A DNA stretch of 64,000 nt from Suillus spraguei (GCA_016800925.1 JABCPU010000104.1:62001-126000); one strand, 5' to 3'; shown: positions 12,964 to 25,988, counted from the first letter of the stretch. Made by a program: numbers and translations. Notes: generated from the sequence alone by a model not told the origin.

Positions 12964-13205
12964 TAGATTCCGAAGTTGGGTTTCCCATTGCCGGTACAAG
13001 CACTCACGTGCATGGCATTATGGTAGCTTTGGTTTCTGTGGCGTGTGCATATTACGCTACACTCTCCATCTCTGGTCGAGCACTGACCAAAATAAATGCC
13101 GTTCACATGGCACATGCAGCAATGCTTATAGGACAATGCTGCGCAAACGAGTGTGAAGTCGACTAGCGGCCTCTTCAAATGACCTTCATTCCCTTGAGTG
13201 CTTCC

Positions 13206-13951
13206 ATGGCGCTCGTGGGTCGCTCAGAAGTTTTGTCAGCCATATCGAATGATAATCAGTCTAGCAAGGTCAGATATCATTTCTCAGACGTCCGAACGAG
13301 CTCATCATGTTAATCTTTGAAATCTGTCTCAATAGCCCATTCTTGAACAGCTCTCCTTTGTTATTGCTATTGCTGCAGTGCTCTTCTTGGTAACAGCAAG
13401 GTGCGCCTGGAGATTTCATACGAGGCGCTTAGAAGATATACTGATTTTCATAAAGGATATGTATCTTGCGAAGGAGGAGCAGATCTGTTACACAATTCTT
13501 TTCCATCAGGCCATCATATCCTTATGGCATCTCTCAGGCTCCTGCAGACCATATATTCAGTTCATCATATGAACCCTCTCATCGAATGCATCGTCTCACC
13601 CCTCTTCCATCGGCTTACCTCCCTGATCGCAGAGTCAATGCTGCAGATATTGATTCTGCCGGACGCAGAATTGGAGGGCCTGATGATCCAGATTGGGATG
13701 GGAAAGATATACTTCCTGCCTACAATAAATTTGATCGCCCTCCCAAGTACAATTTCGGTGGAATGCCGTCCGCTGAAGAATATACACCACCCGCTGAGAA
13801 TTACTCACGCGACGCCACAGTTGTGGCAAACACTGAAGCCATTCCTGCTGTAGAAGACCAATCTGTGGTTTCTGAAAGGATTGGTCGCTCTGACGGGGAT
13901 GATTCCGTTCTGTCTGCGCCGCGCCATGAATACCCACAGACACCTAGCTAA
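13206..13951 (+). CDS. Single-pass membrane protein, function unknown
   Basis: Three exons (13206-13268, 13336-13400, 13474-13951) give 201 residues. A short polar N-terminus precedes one strongly hydrophobic segment (FVIAIAAVLFLV, about residues 27-41), followed by a basic Arg-rich stop-transfer stretch and a long hydrophilic tail rich in Pro, Ser, Asp and Tyr. The tail contains AYLPDRRVNAADIDSAGRR and PDDPDWDGKDILPAYNKFD, which resembles tails I associate with basidiomycete proteins of unknown role. The second intron (gtgcgc...gcgaag) is required to link the membrane segment to the tail frame. The start is the first Met in frame. It is divergent from CNOT11, so the two may share a promoter region. 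No function can be assigned. Confidence 0.75.
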
Positions 13952-14200
13952 CGCCATACTTTGTAATCGTTCCTTTACCCCACAAACCGAGACTCTGGAT
14001 TCTAGCTGTTGTACTCTTTACCGTCCGTCAGATTCACTTTACGTTCCTTTAACGTGACTCTGAGGGTTGTAATGCATCATTGATTCTTCTGTTCTGAACC
14101 TTGGCCATGTTCCTCGAACATTACCTGAAGGAATATCAGTAAGATCTATTTTGAGCTAAACCCCATTGTTTCGAACTATCATTCCAATCTCCCGCATCAG

Positions 14201-15913
14201 TTACAGATAGAAGCCTTCCAACCCCCAATTTCTCGCCTCTTCCCCTTCTCTCGCCCAACCCATGTAATCTGCAGTCAACACGGCTGCTCGCACGAACAAC
14301 GAGCCGTCAAGTTCCTCTGCCCCAACTAGTTCAGTTCCAGCAAAGTATCCTTTCGGCCGGGCCCCATAGATGGTGGAGAAGTGTGCGAAAGCTCGTTGTA
14401 TTTTGGGATGATGGCTATTGGGATGTGTTATGGACGATTGAACGAGAGGAAGGAAGGGGTTAGATGTTTGCGCATCTTGTGCTGGGATACCTTCCATTGG
14501 CGGGACAACGGGGCTGTTTGGGGGATTCGGTACCGCGGGTGTCGATTCAAAGAAAGACTTGAAATCTAAGGGAGGCCGACCGCGTGCCACGAACCATACA
14601 ATAATGTTTGAGAGGTATGCGCGTAGAAGTAACGCCTGTGTTCGAGGAGACAAGTATGCGATGAGTGAAGGGAGGAAGATACTTGAAGTGACCATATGCA
14701 TCCTAGGATCCGTAAGTATCGAACATTTCTGAATCATGATCGATGCTCACAAGAAGAAATCAGCAGTGAAACCGTTTCTCCATCCTCCGAGAGCATATAT
14801 TACCGAGGAAGTCCAAATACACTCTTCCATCTTGCGTTCGATCTCTCCTGGTTTGGAGAGATCCACGGTCCATCTCTGAACGTGCTCGCAGATTCTGTAA
14901 CCGTGAGCCACAAGGGTGTCAGGATATTGCCCAGTGAAATGACGTGGACCTTTCGACGCAAGGCTGTGGTCCTTGAGAACTCGAGCAAGAATCGAGAAAG
15001 CATGAGTATCTTCTCCGCTTAGTGTCTTGAGTGGCATCACAGAGGACTGGTCATCGAGCACCAACGACCCAAAATCGTTCGTCATAATCCCGATGCTATC
15101 GTTAGGCTGGGCGACAAACATGGATTGCGGAAAGAAACCGGGGGCATGAACACTGTGCATCGCCGTCAATGAAAGCCCTAACCCAATTCACTGGACGTAA
15201 GTGTCTTCCTCCTTTACCAACGTGTGACTTACCCTCAGCAAGCGTGCCCTTTAAGCCGAACTCAACGCCATGTCCGCAATGAATCAATGGATGCATGACT
15301 GCATCCATGAATCGGCACAACATTTCAGGTTGGCTTTCTGTATCTCTTCCAGGTTGGAAGTTATACTTCTCGGAAAAGATGAATTCGTCCAGAGTTGCGG
15401 AGGCGCCCTTTTCTTCGATGGTCTTGGCAAAGAAAGTGGTATAAGCTTCGTAGTAGCTGTTGATTCAGAATATTAAGAACATGAAGGTCAGGGCATGTTG
15501 GCAAGCATTTACTCACTTTTCATCACCGAGATGATCGAGAAAGTTCTGCTCTGTGATGGGATGGGGCGATACAAAAGCAGCTCTTTGAATCTTGATGTCT
15601 TGCTTGTAGAATGCTTCAATCACTGGGCCGCTCCCTCCTAACGCGTATATCGCAAGCGCTCGATGGATAACATGACTAGGCGGATACGCCGTAAATCACC
15701 ACTTGGTATAGTTTTTTCCATCACTCACTTGTGAAACTTGATGTCGTTCAAGAAGATGTGATATCGATTGTAGTTATCAATCAGTGCGTGCCGCACTACG
15801 GCCAATGATTGGGGGTTGCATCCTGGCCACCTCTGTGGACAGAGTACGGTTGGTGGAGGGGATGGAGCTGGGAAGAGTATTTCTGCCTTCTCGTCGCAAG
15901 CCTTTCTGTTCAT
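14201..15913 (-). CDS. Questin oxidase-like / AflY-type protein (DUF4243)
   Basis: Member of the AflY/questin-oxidase-like family, Baeyer-Villiger-type oxygenases in several fungal polyketide pathways; many basidiomycete paralogues have no known substrate. Exons read leftwards: 15913-15729; a piece restarting after an acceptor near 15670 with HVIHRALAIYALG; one with YNFQPGRDTESQPEMLCRF and HPLIHCGHGVEFGLKG; a long one near 15165-14750 containing QYPDTLVAHGYRICEHVQRW; and the last near 14700-14201 with HHPKIQRAFAHF and GTELVGAEELDGSLFVRAA. The ordered His-rich blocks (FHNH across the first intron, HPLIHCGHGVEFG) fit the family. The start is chosen at 15913 because family members begin shortly before PAPSPPPTVLCPQRWPG; 15982 is an upstream in-frame Met. 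No other biosynthetic cluster genes surround it. Confidence 0.82.
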
Positions 15914-18455
15914 TGTATTGTTGGGAATCGACTGATAGATGATAAGGACGCAGGTTGAGGTGGTGTGAACGATCCTGCGCATTTAATACTATACTGAGAA
16001 CCATGAGTCCCGTGGCTGCAGATGTCTGGATCTTACTCTTCTGGTTCAGAACTCCAAGTGCATGAAGACGACATTGGAGCAGACTCCCACGAAGTGAGAG
16101 AAGGGTTTTGTCGGACGCAAATACCAGCATTCTCTGTAAAACTGTCTGTGTGCAGTCGATAGTGATAGTTGTGCTGTAGGCGAACATAAGTTTTCTTGAT
16201 GATGATAGGAGTAGCGTATTCACCTCCTCCTCTCACTTCTCTGATTCCAATAGATCGCATAGCCAATCTTCCTTGGCGTTGTACTTGCCTTGAACAGTAT
16301 ACAAATAACGCAAGGGCCACTTGCGGCAGAGCTAGACATATGAAAATGATTGGGCACGATTCAGCTCAAGACACGGAGCTACGGAGTCGGGGATTGGCGC
16401 GACGGAGTGCCGTTACCGATATATATCAAACAACCTTCACGTATTACCGGAGAGGTGGGAGTGACTGATACTTGTAACATGCAGTCACATGTCTTAAAGT
16501 TCCTTCTACCACCCAGAAGAGGGACGCCCTGCAACATCATACATATCTTCGGTATCCGGGAATTCCTTAACGGTACGATCTACATACTTACGCTGTGATT
16601 GTGCATGCACACCTGTGCTAGAGAACGTCTTCGACATAAGAAGTCGCACGCAATAAATTGAAGGCGAGTGTGGATGAACACAATACCTGATTAGTGTCGA
16701 AAGTGATAGACTGTATGAAGAGATAGAGAGAACGAGAACATACCTCAAAGATCATTTTGAGGAGTGACATGCATGGTGCATGGTAGTGAAGCGCCATCAC
16801 CTAACCTGACATTCAACGGCTTGGTAGCTCTTATTACCTAGGGCAGTCAGTATGCGGTGTTGTTAACCGAGGGCCTGAAAATGTGTGACATCTTCGATTA
16901 CTATATGACAAACCCACTTTAAGAACAATAGACGATACTGGGTAACAATTCAATCACTGCTGCGAGTGACAAATATGTCATTGAGCATGCGCCTCTTACC
17001 TGGGCGTAACACTTAAGTTGTTAATTAGTATGCAACCACGGACACGGCCCTAGAGTTGGCCCTGGAATTGCACTAATCATCATAAGGCCAACTTCAACCG
17101 AGTCAGCAAATTATACGAATAACTGGACTCAATCCAAAGAGCCCAAGAGTATTTCCAAATTCTACAATACGAAAGCATAGGATATCATGCATCAATGTGG
17201 CGGCAGTGTTACCCGAAAAGTAGCACATAGATCATAGCTTGTAACATTTGGGATGGGGAGTAAAGCTTGCCAGTGAAATAATTGTCCCTTGTGTAATTTC
17301 TTAAATGCTCTGACAAGACGATCATGAGTGTAGGAGTACAGGATGGGGTACATACAATAACCACCTGCCAAAAGATGATATTGGCAGTGGAGTAATGCGG
17401 CTCAACCACTTCCAGGAACCACTACATGAGAGCACGCCATTTCTTAGTGCTAATTCTTGGCGTCCCACCTATACGGATACCTTCGCCAACGAAATACCTC
17501 TTTGAAACAGTAGACAGACGAAAACGTACCATCCTACTCCGAGCACACTTAAACATATGCAGAGTCCAATACCAAGCGAGACTCACAGAGAAGATTAGTT
17601 TACTCGAGGGAACGGCTGACGTTGACTGTCTCCCGAAATTGGTAGTGGGCGGTCTACATGTGAACGAGTGCTGCGAGCTTGCATGGCCAAAGAGGTGCTC
17701 CAAAACAACGACTGCGAAAGATATAGGAGATCCAAAAGATGTGTAAGTCACGTACTATTAAGTAGCCCATGCCCTCACGCCAAGGCACTCGCGAGTCCAA
17801 AGATGTAGATAGGGCAGGGGTCCTTCAGACTAGCTGTCTGACATGGGGTATATTACTCGGATGGACAGAAATTGGAACAACAAACAATAGCCCATGTGCA
17901 TGAACGTTTGAACAGCTACTAGCTAGGACCATGAACGTTTGAACACTAAAGTTCTGAACAGCCTGCACAGTGCCACTCATGATCACAAGCACTCAAACTG
18001 ACATAAGTTACGGGCGTTTCCGAGTCCGTTCAGCCAATGACAATTGTTCTAGTTCGTTCTTCTGATCATCAACATTTCAGCGTTCAACGTTAACCATAGA
18101 TGTCTCTTCATAGAAGGCATAGCTATCTGCCTTCGTTTATAAAGGGATATGATCGACTCTAGGCCTCAATTATCAAGCTCCTGTCATGTTACTTGGACTA
18201 ATTTACAAGCAAGGTTACGCCATCGATGCGGCGTTTTCTAAGTGTCGAAAACAAGTGAAGGCCGCATTCTGGCCAACAATTAATGGCGCCATTATTACTA
18301 TTCGAACCACCTTCCAAGCTCCGGCCCATTTTTGATGGAGGAACTTCAATGTTTTGATTCTTTTTTTCCTTTCAGGTATCTAAGGTTCCATCGCGTCTTT
18401 CGAACTTGCTAACCAGACTAGTATTGGGGGCACGCGAATAGACGCATGTGCCACG

Positions 18456-18640
18456 ATGGGACATCACCGGCGTGATGGCTTCGACAAGTGGCTATTGAAG
18501 GGCAACGTCCGCCACGGTGCTTCGTGCCCTTCTGGGGATAAATGTCATCCCATCGACACCTTGATGTCATGTGGGTATGTCACGTTTGGTCTACAACATG
18601 CCGACTGCCCTAATAGGAGGCTGCAGGTGCGTTACGTTGA
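18456..18640. repeat. Diverged dispersed repeat, copy A
   Basis: Shares with copy C the order: cttcga..gtggctattga.ggg, then ccttgatgtcatg, tgtcac, gtc.aca and ccctaatagg. Divergence is high, so the duplication is old. Not recognised as any transposon class. Confidence 0.6.
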
Positions 18641-18699
18641 TTGCGCCGTCTTGATCGGCGGCACGCGGGCAGACTTGTGTGGATGTAGACATTGCTAGC

Positions 18700-19030
18700 A
18701 TGATGATTTGAGAAGTGGTCTTTGAGGGGTCACGGTACTTGATGCCCTTTTCAAGTGTTGCGCCCAAGATCAAGGACAAAGGTGATCAAGGTCGCTGATC
18801 ATGCGGGTGTGTCACTTTCCGTCCACAGCATGCAGACTGCCCTGATAGGAGATAGTCGTTCCTCTATTTCGACGTATGGTTGTTACGCAGGTTTTTAGGT
18901 CGGGTACCTGGAAACCCCAACATCCGTTAAATGCCTCACTGAAAGAGCTTAACGTTTCAGTGATGGCTTGGTGAGGCATTTAACCGAGCTCCTATTGGTA
19001 GATTAGATTACTGATCCAATTTTGTGCAGG
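18700..19030. repeat. Diverged dispersed repeat, copy B with internal hairpin
   Basis: Aligns with copy C over gtacttgatgcccttttc, gatcaaggacaaaggtga, gggtgtgtcactttccgtc, ttacgcaggtttt, gtcggg and a trailing gattagattactgatc. The 59-bp hairpin at 18926-18984 lies within it and has no counterpart in copy C. Confidence 0.6.
18926..18984. repeat. 14-bp perfect inverted repeat (hairpin)
   Basis: Arms gttaaatgcctcac (18926-18939) and gtgaggcatttaac (18971-18984) are perfect reverse complements; the inner ctgaaa/tttcag can extend pairing. It could be a relic of a foldback element or a stem in a non-coding transcript; no coding context. Confidence 0.7.
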
Positions 19031-19764
19031 ATGATCTCAAACTGAGTTCATCGTACCTTGTTGCCCAATTATGATTTTGGAACTTTCTCGGTTCCCTCGA
19101 ACGACTTCAAAGAAAGTTTGGACACATGTCACTCATGAGAAAGACCTTCGCTTCAAGTCTGTGGCACATTACATAATGAATACAATGACTCGTGACTGAC
19201 GACAAATGAAGTACGGCGGCTAGTAAGGACAAGAGCAGCAAGAGTGGAGTACAGAAGAATGTGAAGTACATATGCGATAAAATGGATCTTTACTTGGGAG
19301 AAGGGGGGTACTAGTTTAGGCAGCGCCTAGGCTATCATTATCCAATGAATTGCAAGATGGGAAATGGAGTGGAGTTGTCAAATTCACTGGTTGTGATATA
19401 GTATGCCGCGGTCACATACACAGTTTGGCACTTCTCTAATATCTGGTCGAAGGGCATTGACGAGTGTGCAAGATGACACTGGCGTGAATGGTATGGTTGG
19501 TATTCAAGTGCTGGTTGCTGGCGTAATGCAATGTTAGTGTTCGTCGCCTGCAAGTTGTGCCACTGAATGTTGAGTGATGAGGCTGTGAAAATGGCGTGAG
19601 GATACCTTTACTTCTCCAGCTGCAGTACCACTAAGTCGCTGTCACGGTTGAAACATTAACATTGCGGCGAGCCTGGTCATTTCCGTCCGTGGTGGCTGGA
19701 TATACACTTCAATAGGACGGTTGGACTTTGTTTTGCTCTTTCCAAAGAACAGCATACCGGGACT

Positions 19765-19935
19765 TGAAGTCGTTCGAAGTAACCGCGAAAGGTCCGAATG
19801 ATAAGAGGATACTAGACTTGTCCAGACGCCGGTTTCGAAGAATCGAAGTTGTTTGAAGGAACCGAGTAAGATGGAGTGATAACAGGCAATACCAGAAACC
19901 GGTTTGCCGCTATTTGAAGGAACCGAATTTCATTC
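19765..19935. repeat. Degenerate tandem repeat, about 80-bp period
   Basis: Three decayed units start with gaagt(c/t)gtt(c/t)gaag.aacc (about 19765 and 19846) and a shortened ttgaaggaaccga (about 19914); the first two also share ccggttt before their ends. Confidence 0.5.
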
Positions 19936-20184
19936 ATATGCCGTTGCATCACGGGATATTGTATAAATAACTGCAAGACCACTTCTGCTGGCAGTGGAGT
20001 CGACCCTAGTAGTTGATGCCACCGTTTTTCGACTTCCGAAAACAGCATTTTGGCAAATACCACTAGCTTCCAAACGGCCAAGTCCCTGGATCCCTATTAC
20101 TGATTGTATCTATTGTTCCATCGTGTCTTTTGAGGCATTTATTTGCACTTTACCAGATGCGAACAGACTCACGTGGATGAAACT

Positions 20185-20470
20185 TCGATGCGGCTTCGAT
20201 GGGTGGCTATTGAGGGGCAGCGTCCACTGCGGTACTTAATGCCCTTTTGTTATACCCGAGATCAAGAACAAAGGTGAAGAACAAGTATGTCATATCATTG
20301 CCTTGATGTCATGCAGGTGTGTCACTTTTTGTCCACAGACCTCCCTAATAGGTGACTCTAGAAGGTTACACAGGTTTTTCAAGGGTCGGGGATCTGTTAG
20401 TCCCGGCAGTCATTGGTCCTTTATGATATTGATTAGATTAGATCACTGATCAAATTCACGTACGGGACAT
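20185..20470. repeat. Diverged dispersed repeat, copy C
   Basis: Third copy of the 18.4-19.0 kb repeat family, about 1.2 kb downstream of copy B, same orientation. It lacks the hairpin seen in copy B and ends close to the tyrosinase promoter. Confidence 0.6.
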
Positions 20471-20656
20471 GTCGATTCTATGGCACTGCGTCCGATAATC
20501 GGTATGTTCCATTCAACTTTATTCGACATCAGTCACCTGTTAGAGTCGCCGATCAGCTTCGCGTAAAGGGGCTATGTCTGCGCGTCTACTGTATGCGTAT
20601 AAATGCAGCTCACCACACCCAATATTTCACAATTCTCCAACCCACATACTCCAACA

Positions 20657-23476
20657 ATGAGCTCTGCTGGATACTACTACCCCGTCGTCGGCCGCAAAGG
20701 CACTGGAGGCGTATTCGATCGCTTGTCCATCGAGACGATGCAGAAGGACCACCCCCACCAATTTTCATTGTTCATCCTTGCTTTCCTTGCGATCCAGCAG
20801 CACCCCAGTGCCCCCCAAGTCGTCAAAGAGCCTGCAGCTACCTACATGGAAATTGCCTCAATTCATGGCAAACCCTACCATGAATGGCCTGGTGACCGCA
20901 GCAAGGACACCTCAGCTGACTACAGCGCCACTGACAAGAAGGACACTAATCCTGTCCCTTCCAGATTCGGAGGTATGACCATCATTACCATCGTTGTTCT
21001 GTACAGCCTGACAATATTATGTGACAGGCTATTGCAAGTAAGTTGATGCACACCCTTGCGCTCTGTTGATTTGTAACCCATTTTCAGCCATGGCGCTGTC
21101 GTTTTTCCTACCTGGCACCGCCCATATGTTATGCTTGTTGAGGTATGTCCAACAGATGATCATGTCTGACGCGCTGTTCAATTAAGTTCTATTGTGTTAC
21201 AGCAATCGATCGGAAACATCGCCGAGTTATTGGCCCACGACATTGAAGCCAACAACCCTGGTGAAAATGGAGTGTGGGTCAAGGCCGCCAAGGAACTGCG
21301 CTTCCCGTGGGTGTAAAGTCATTCCTGACGCTGATCTAGATATTTAAATTACACTCAGATACTGGGACTGGGCCGCTCCGGGTGTAGCCGAAAATGGCCT
21401 TCCTCCTGTTCTGTATAAAAATACAGTCGAAGTCGTGACTGCTGGGGGCAAAAAGCAAACTGTCGATAATCCGCTTGCATTTTTCACGTTTGTCGGCGGA
21501 ATCCCACCCGACTTCACCGACGAGACGGATGACACAGTATGATACACTTCCCTTTCCCGATCACTGAAGTTGCTCAAATATGGTCTCTAGACAGGACAAA
21601 CAGCATATTTCTCCAAGTGGACAAGGACATACCGCTACGCTGCGAGTTCCCCTAACCCTCCAGACAGTAACATAGAAGCATTGCAAACGTGAGTGTCTAT
21701 GGCAGCATGTTGGACGAGGCTGGTGCTGATTTTGTATTTTATTTGAAGGAAATTCAAAGCGGGGGCAAATGATCTGAGACGCAGAGTCGCTCATCTCTTT
21801 ACGTTCAATGATGACGAAGATACTGCGACAACGTAAGTCTTAGTTTCCATTGGTATTGCGTACGTATTGACAGATATGCTGAAAGCTGGGACGACTTTTC
21901 TAATCATACTGCGGAATCGAAGAGAGATATGGACTTCGTCAACCGTGGGTCCATTGAAGGTATCCACGATACTGTTCATGACTTGATTGTGGGTGGAATA
22001 TATTTGCTGTAACTTTGACGTATGCTTACTCCAGCGAGTTAGGGTGGGAACGGACAAATGGTTAGTTCTAAATGCTTGCAGGCGAGTAGTGCTTGTTGAT
22101 ATATATTAACCGAATTTTGCAGAATAACCCAGACTATGTGAGCAACTTCCTCCGACTTTGCAATGATTTTGGCGCTGATCTTTACATAGGCCGGTTTCGA
22201 TCCTATCTTTTTCCGTACGTGAACAGGTACAAATTACCCGTATGCATTACTTATGTGGTTTCGTTCAGTTCACCACACGAATGTGGACAGGCTGTGTATG
22301 TGTGATTTCGTTCAAGGTTGTTGTCTTGTTAATGAATTCCTCAAGTGGCTTTGTGGGAGTGGTGCTACACCGAATACTGGATGGGAGAAGGATACACGCA
22401 CGATGGGGAATCATACCCCTGGACACAGGTATGGGGTTGACAGACGTTCTCATACAAAAACTCAATAATTGTCTCTTAGGCACGTGGTACCTACGCGCAA
22501 GTTTACAACGAACAACTCCATCCAGCGGGGCCACTCCAACCATTCCGAACGGAAGATGGACAGTATTGGACCTCTGATCAGGCCCGATTTTTGGGTGGAC
22601 AAAGCTACCCCAAGTGTACGTAGCAAACATCTATTGGATGACACAAGTTAACTTTGTGATTAGATTACTCTTTCCCCGAGTTCCAAGGAGTCAAGGTCGA
22701 TCAACCTGCCGGGTCACTCCAGGAACGTGTCGAGGCGCGCAAGAGGATACAAGCCTATTACGACTTTGATCCCCAAACCAAGGCGAAACAGGTGCCCAAG
22801 CTATCTTGGAGGCACATGGCTGTTCCGAGCCAGAACCATCCTGGCGTGCCAAAAACTCATAACGTTATTCCCAACTTCCGCACATTCATCGTGCACGTGA
22901 AACTTCCAGAGCATGCGTACAACCGCTCCTACTCATTCCAGCTCATTCACAAAGGGAATCCTCATTCGAGCGCACAGGTCGTCGGGACCATCACAGTCTT
23001 CACAAGGCCAGACCACTCTCCTTGCAAAGCATGTGCTAAGCGCCGTGCGGCAGGATCCGTAATTCGCGGAATGATCCCCATCCCTACCGAATTGATCCAC
23101 AGCGTCATCAAAACGCACGGAGGCGCAGAGCTAGGGATCTCGTTCGCCCAGACTATCGCTCACATCAAGAAGGAGTTTACCGGAAGGCTTGTAGATGCTA
23201 ACGGTTCAGGGCTTGCCCAGGCTGAGGGAGGGCTGGAGGCGGAGCAGGTGTCCAAGGACAAAGCCGCTTCTCGCAGAGTTACTCCTGTCGAGATTTCTTT
23301 GGTGTCGACTGCTGTCGCTGAGCACGAAAGTAAGCAGAATCATCCCGTCTACTTATTCGACTGGCAGCACCATGAAGGTATCTTCAATGTAAGCATGTCA
23401 TTCTTTATTCTGGAGATTTGCTGAATATCTTTCTCAACAGGCTGGATGGCTCGCGACTCACAGGGATTCGGTGTAA
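20657..23476 (+). CDS. Tyrosinase (polyphenol oxidase)
   Basis: Type-3 copper enzyme that hydroxylates monophenols and oxidises o-diphenols to quinones, the first step of melanin formation. Many short introns; the model is complete from Met 20657 to TAA 23474-23476. CuA region: splicing gives GYCTHGAVVFPTWHRPYVM, including the Cys-x-His thioether motif and two copper-ligand His. CuB region: GIHDTVHDLIGGNGQM, then across two further introns [20 protein letters not shown]. An aromatic-rich block (YTEYWMGEGYTHDG) follows, then a conserved tail with a CKACAKRR stretch and a C-terminal domain of the kind usually cleaved to activate fungal tyrosinases. There is no signal peptide at the MSSAGYYYPV start, as in mushroom cytosolic tyrosinases. 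No key residue appears missing. Confidence 0.93.
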
Positions 23477-24274
23477 TGCAATATGCTTGGATGAGTCAAC
23501 TTGTGTACTTGGTATTTCAGATTGAATTTGCCACCATGTCGATATGTTTTTTTATCTTTGTACGATCTGTAGTATGAAATGTTTACCGTTGCTTCTTCGA
23601 ATTCTCCTGTTTATTTGGTCTTGGACGACGATGTCAAACTCTGACACGTGTAGGAGATGTATGAAGCAGATCAAAGGGATAGGTAGAAGCAAGATCAAAA
23701 GGATAGAAAAGTGAGGGCGAAAATGAACTGCGAAGGTAGAAACAGCCACTTACCGAAGTCCTGGGGTTGTCGGATTTGCGCTCCAACTCTATTAAACACA
23801 TACACTTATGCTTTCGACGACATGGTCGACATGTCAGTAGTCATTGATGTAACAAGAGATATTGCGAGAGGTCTAGAACGTAGGGGACAACGGGACCAAC
23901 GGAGCCGCATCCTTCACCGACATCGTCAGTTCGTCACTAGTTCGTCCAGCAGGTCACAAGTCGGTTGCTCCTGCCTGGTATACGCAGACTTGCAATTCGG
24001 AATCGAAGACCATCGTCGTCGAGAGTAAGTACCCTATTAAGTTCACGCCACAAAGCAAAGAAAAACGCGTAAATGCAAGCTAAATCTTCGACATATGATC
24101 TTTTGGTTGCAACATTGCGGATTGGAAAAAGTCGAGAAACGGTTCTCTCCGACGAAAGAAATCGAGGAAGCCTCGAATGTCTGGTCGAGGGCGGCTGCAT
24201 ACGATCCACCAAGCGAGAGTCGATCTTAAGTGTGAGGAAAACAAAATAACTTGTGAGTTTTGTGGCAAGTAAGA

Positions 24275-24580
24275 CAACACGCGACAATGGAAGAAGGTGG
24301 CGAGATGTATACGTGTATACGTGAGCGCCCCAAAATTAACTTCTTGTTTGCAGTTGATCCCATTGGTGAAGTCTGTCATGAAGCCTTTGTGTTTGCCCCA
24401 TCTGCAAAGAAGGGGCAGAAGCGCGGGAAAAATTATCCAGGAGTCGGATGCATTCGAAGTCGCCATACCAGAGCAAGAGGAGAATTTTGAGGGAAGGGTG
24501 GGGAAGGAGACCGACAGGAGGAGCAAGAGGAAGGGAGAAGAGGAAGAGAGGAGGTGAACAGGCAGGAATCGGACACGTTA
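24275..24580. repeat. Duplicated segment, copy 1
   Basis: Shares with copy 2 the run atggaagaag, gcgagat, gagcgc.c.aaa, ttg.tcccatt, gaagcctttg.gtttgc, ccatctgc.aagaag, ggatgcattcga, ttttgag.gaagggtgg, gaagga, and caggaatcgg. Both copies keep a partly open frame around this part, so it may descend from a coding exon, but no family is recognised. Confidence 0.6.
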
Positions 24581-25019
24581 CAGGACGAACATCTTGCACG
24601 GTATTCGTGTTTCTAGATACTTAGCACAAACACAAACATCTTGCAAGATATTGGAGTAGAAACCCCTAGGTGAAGGGCGGAGTAGCAGCCAAGTAGTACT
24701 GTAGTAGTTCAGTCAGCCACTCAGCGTGGTTCGGGTTTTGTTGTAGCGTAGTACTCTTCACCACATCTTGCCTTGCTCGCGGTACACAGGCACATGGTCG
24801 CGGATACACCGCTCCAACGTGCATTCTGTAACGTGGACATCAAAACAATGGAACACATACTCACATTCATCGACCCACCCATCAAAAAAACTGATCTAGC
24901 GTTTATGGCCAAACTCCACCCTCTGCAGGCTCCGCTAGCCTAAAAGGCACGATACTAGGATATGGAGCAATCGATATACCACACACAGAAAAAAAGAGAT
25001 AAGAAATTAGAAAAGAAGA

Positions 25020-25310
25020 AAATGGAAGAAGCTGAGGTAGCGAGATATATGCTTGAGCGCTCAAAATTTGACATTTTTTGTTTCCAATTGATCGCATTGA
25101 CGAAGTCTGCTACTTACGAAGCCTTTGAGTTTGCTCCATCTGCGAAGAAGCGGCACAGCACAGGAAAAAAATGTCCAGGACTTGGATGCATTCGATATTC
25201 ATATTACCATGCGAGACCAAAAGGATTTTGAGAGAAGGGTGGAGGAAGGAGGCCGACAAGAAGAGAGATGAAAGAGGGAGACTGATAGGCAGGAATCGGG
25301 AATCTGTTTG
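25020..25310. repeat. Duplicated segment, copy 2
   Basis: Direct, diverged partner of 24275-24580. Its frame 24962-25231 is open for 89 codons starting with a Lys/Glu-rich helix; not identifiable. Confidence 0.6.
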
Positions 25311-25988
25311 CGATCGTTTGTCGCATCACATGTAGCCCAACGCAAAGCGGGCCGAGAAAGGTTGTCCTTCTTATGTTATACATCTCCGTACGTGTAGATG
25401 GGAGATTTACCTGTGCATTAAAACCATATCATAGGAGAAGGAAAAACAGTCATTCCTTCTATAAACGCGGCAAGAATCGAGCGTACTACGATATCGATGC
25501 CACCAAAATATGCACAGTCCAGAGTCCAGACTCACCGAATGGTACTGCCAGGTTGTTCAATTGCAACTGAGACACCTTGTTGTCAACGCAAAGTCGTCAT
25601 CGCAGCATCTCGACAAACACTCTAGTGCCGCTTCGGAAGTCGGAAAGTGCCCCTTGCTTTGTCGCCATCAAAAACGTGCTTCAGGAAAACCCCGATGTGA
25701 TTTTATTGCTCGTCCACAGTGTCACGCTTGGTGTCCTTGATTCGTACACACACACACAACCGGAGTCTTAAAATCTGTACACAATGCAGAAGATTTGTGT
25801 CCACAGAAATATGGTCCACGGCTGTGGATGAAGACCGCAGGATAAATGGAGAGGGAACAGTATGTGTGCGTTTTCGCATCCTCCCACTTCTACTTTCTTA
25901 CCCTCCCTCGTATCTATCGTCACCTGCATCTGCACCCCCAGTTAACAGGGTTTTTTTTTTATTACACGACCCTCGTTACCTCTGCTTG

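Larger units (their letters stand above)
15914..20656. other. Gene-poor, repeat-bearing interval
   Basis: No gene can be supported over 4.7 kb. Overlapping frames at 17422-17751 exist on both strands (about 106-109 codons) with splice-like consensus on the minus strand, but no family is recognised. The interval holds a diverged dispersed repeat in three copies (listed separately), a long hairpin at 18926-18984, an 80-bp-period degenerate tandem near 19765-19935 and a 16-bp direct repeat catgaacgtttgaaca at 17899 and 17930. The last 200 bp contain the tyrosinase promoter. Confidence 0.55.
23477..25988. other. Intergenic with a duplicated segment
   Basis: No gene recognised. Two related segments of about 300 bp (24275-24580 and 25020-25310) dominate. 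A short direct repeat of aagcagatcaaagggatag type occurs near 23665-23708. Small frames here do not match a family. Confidence 0.55.

Noticed and set aside
17209..17751. Possible remnant of a seven-helix receptor on the minus strand
   Set aside because: Has splice-like sites and some hydrophobic stretches, but no STE3 motif (no LPW, WCDI or EARKNY) and no other family recognised.
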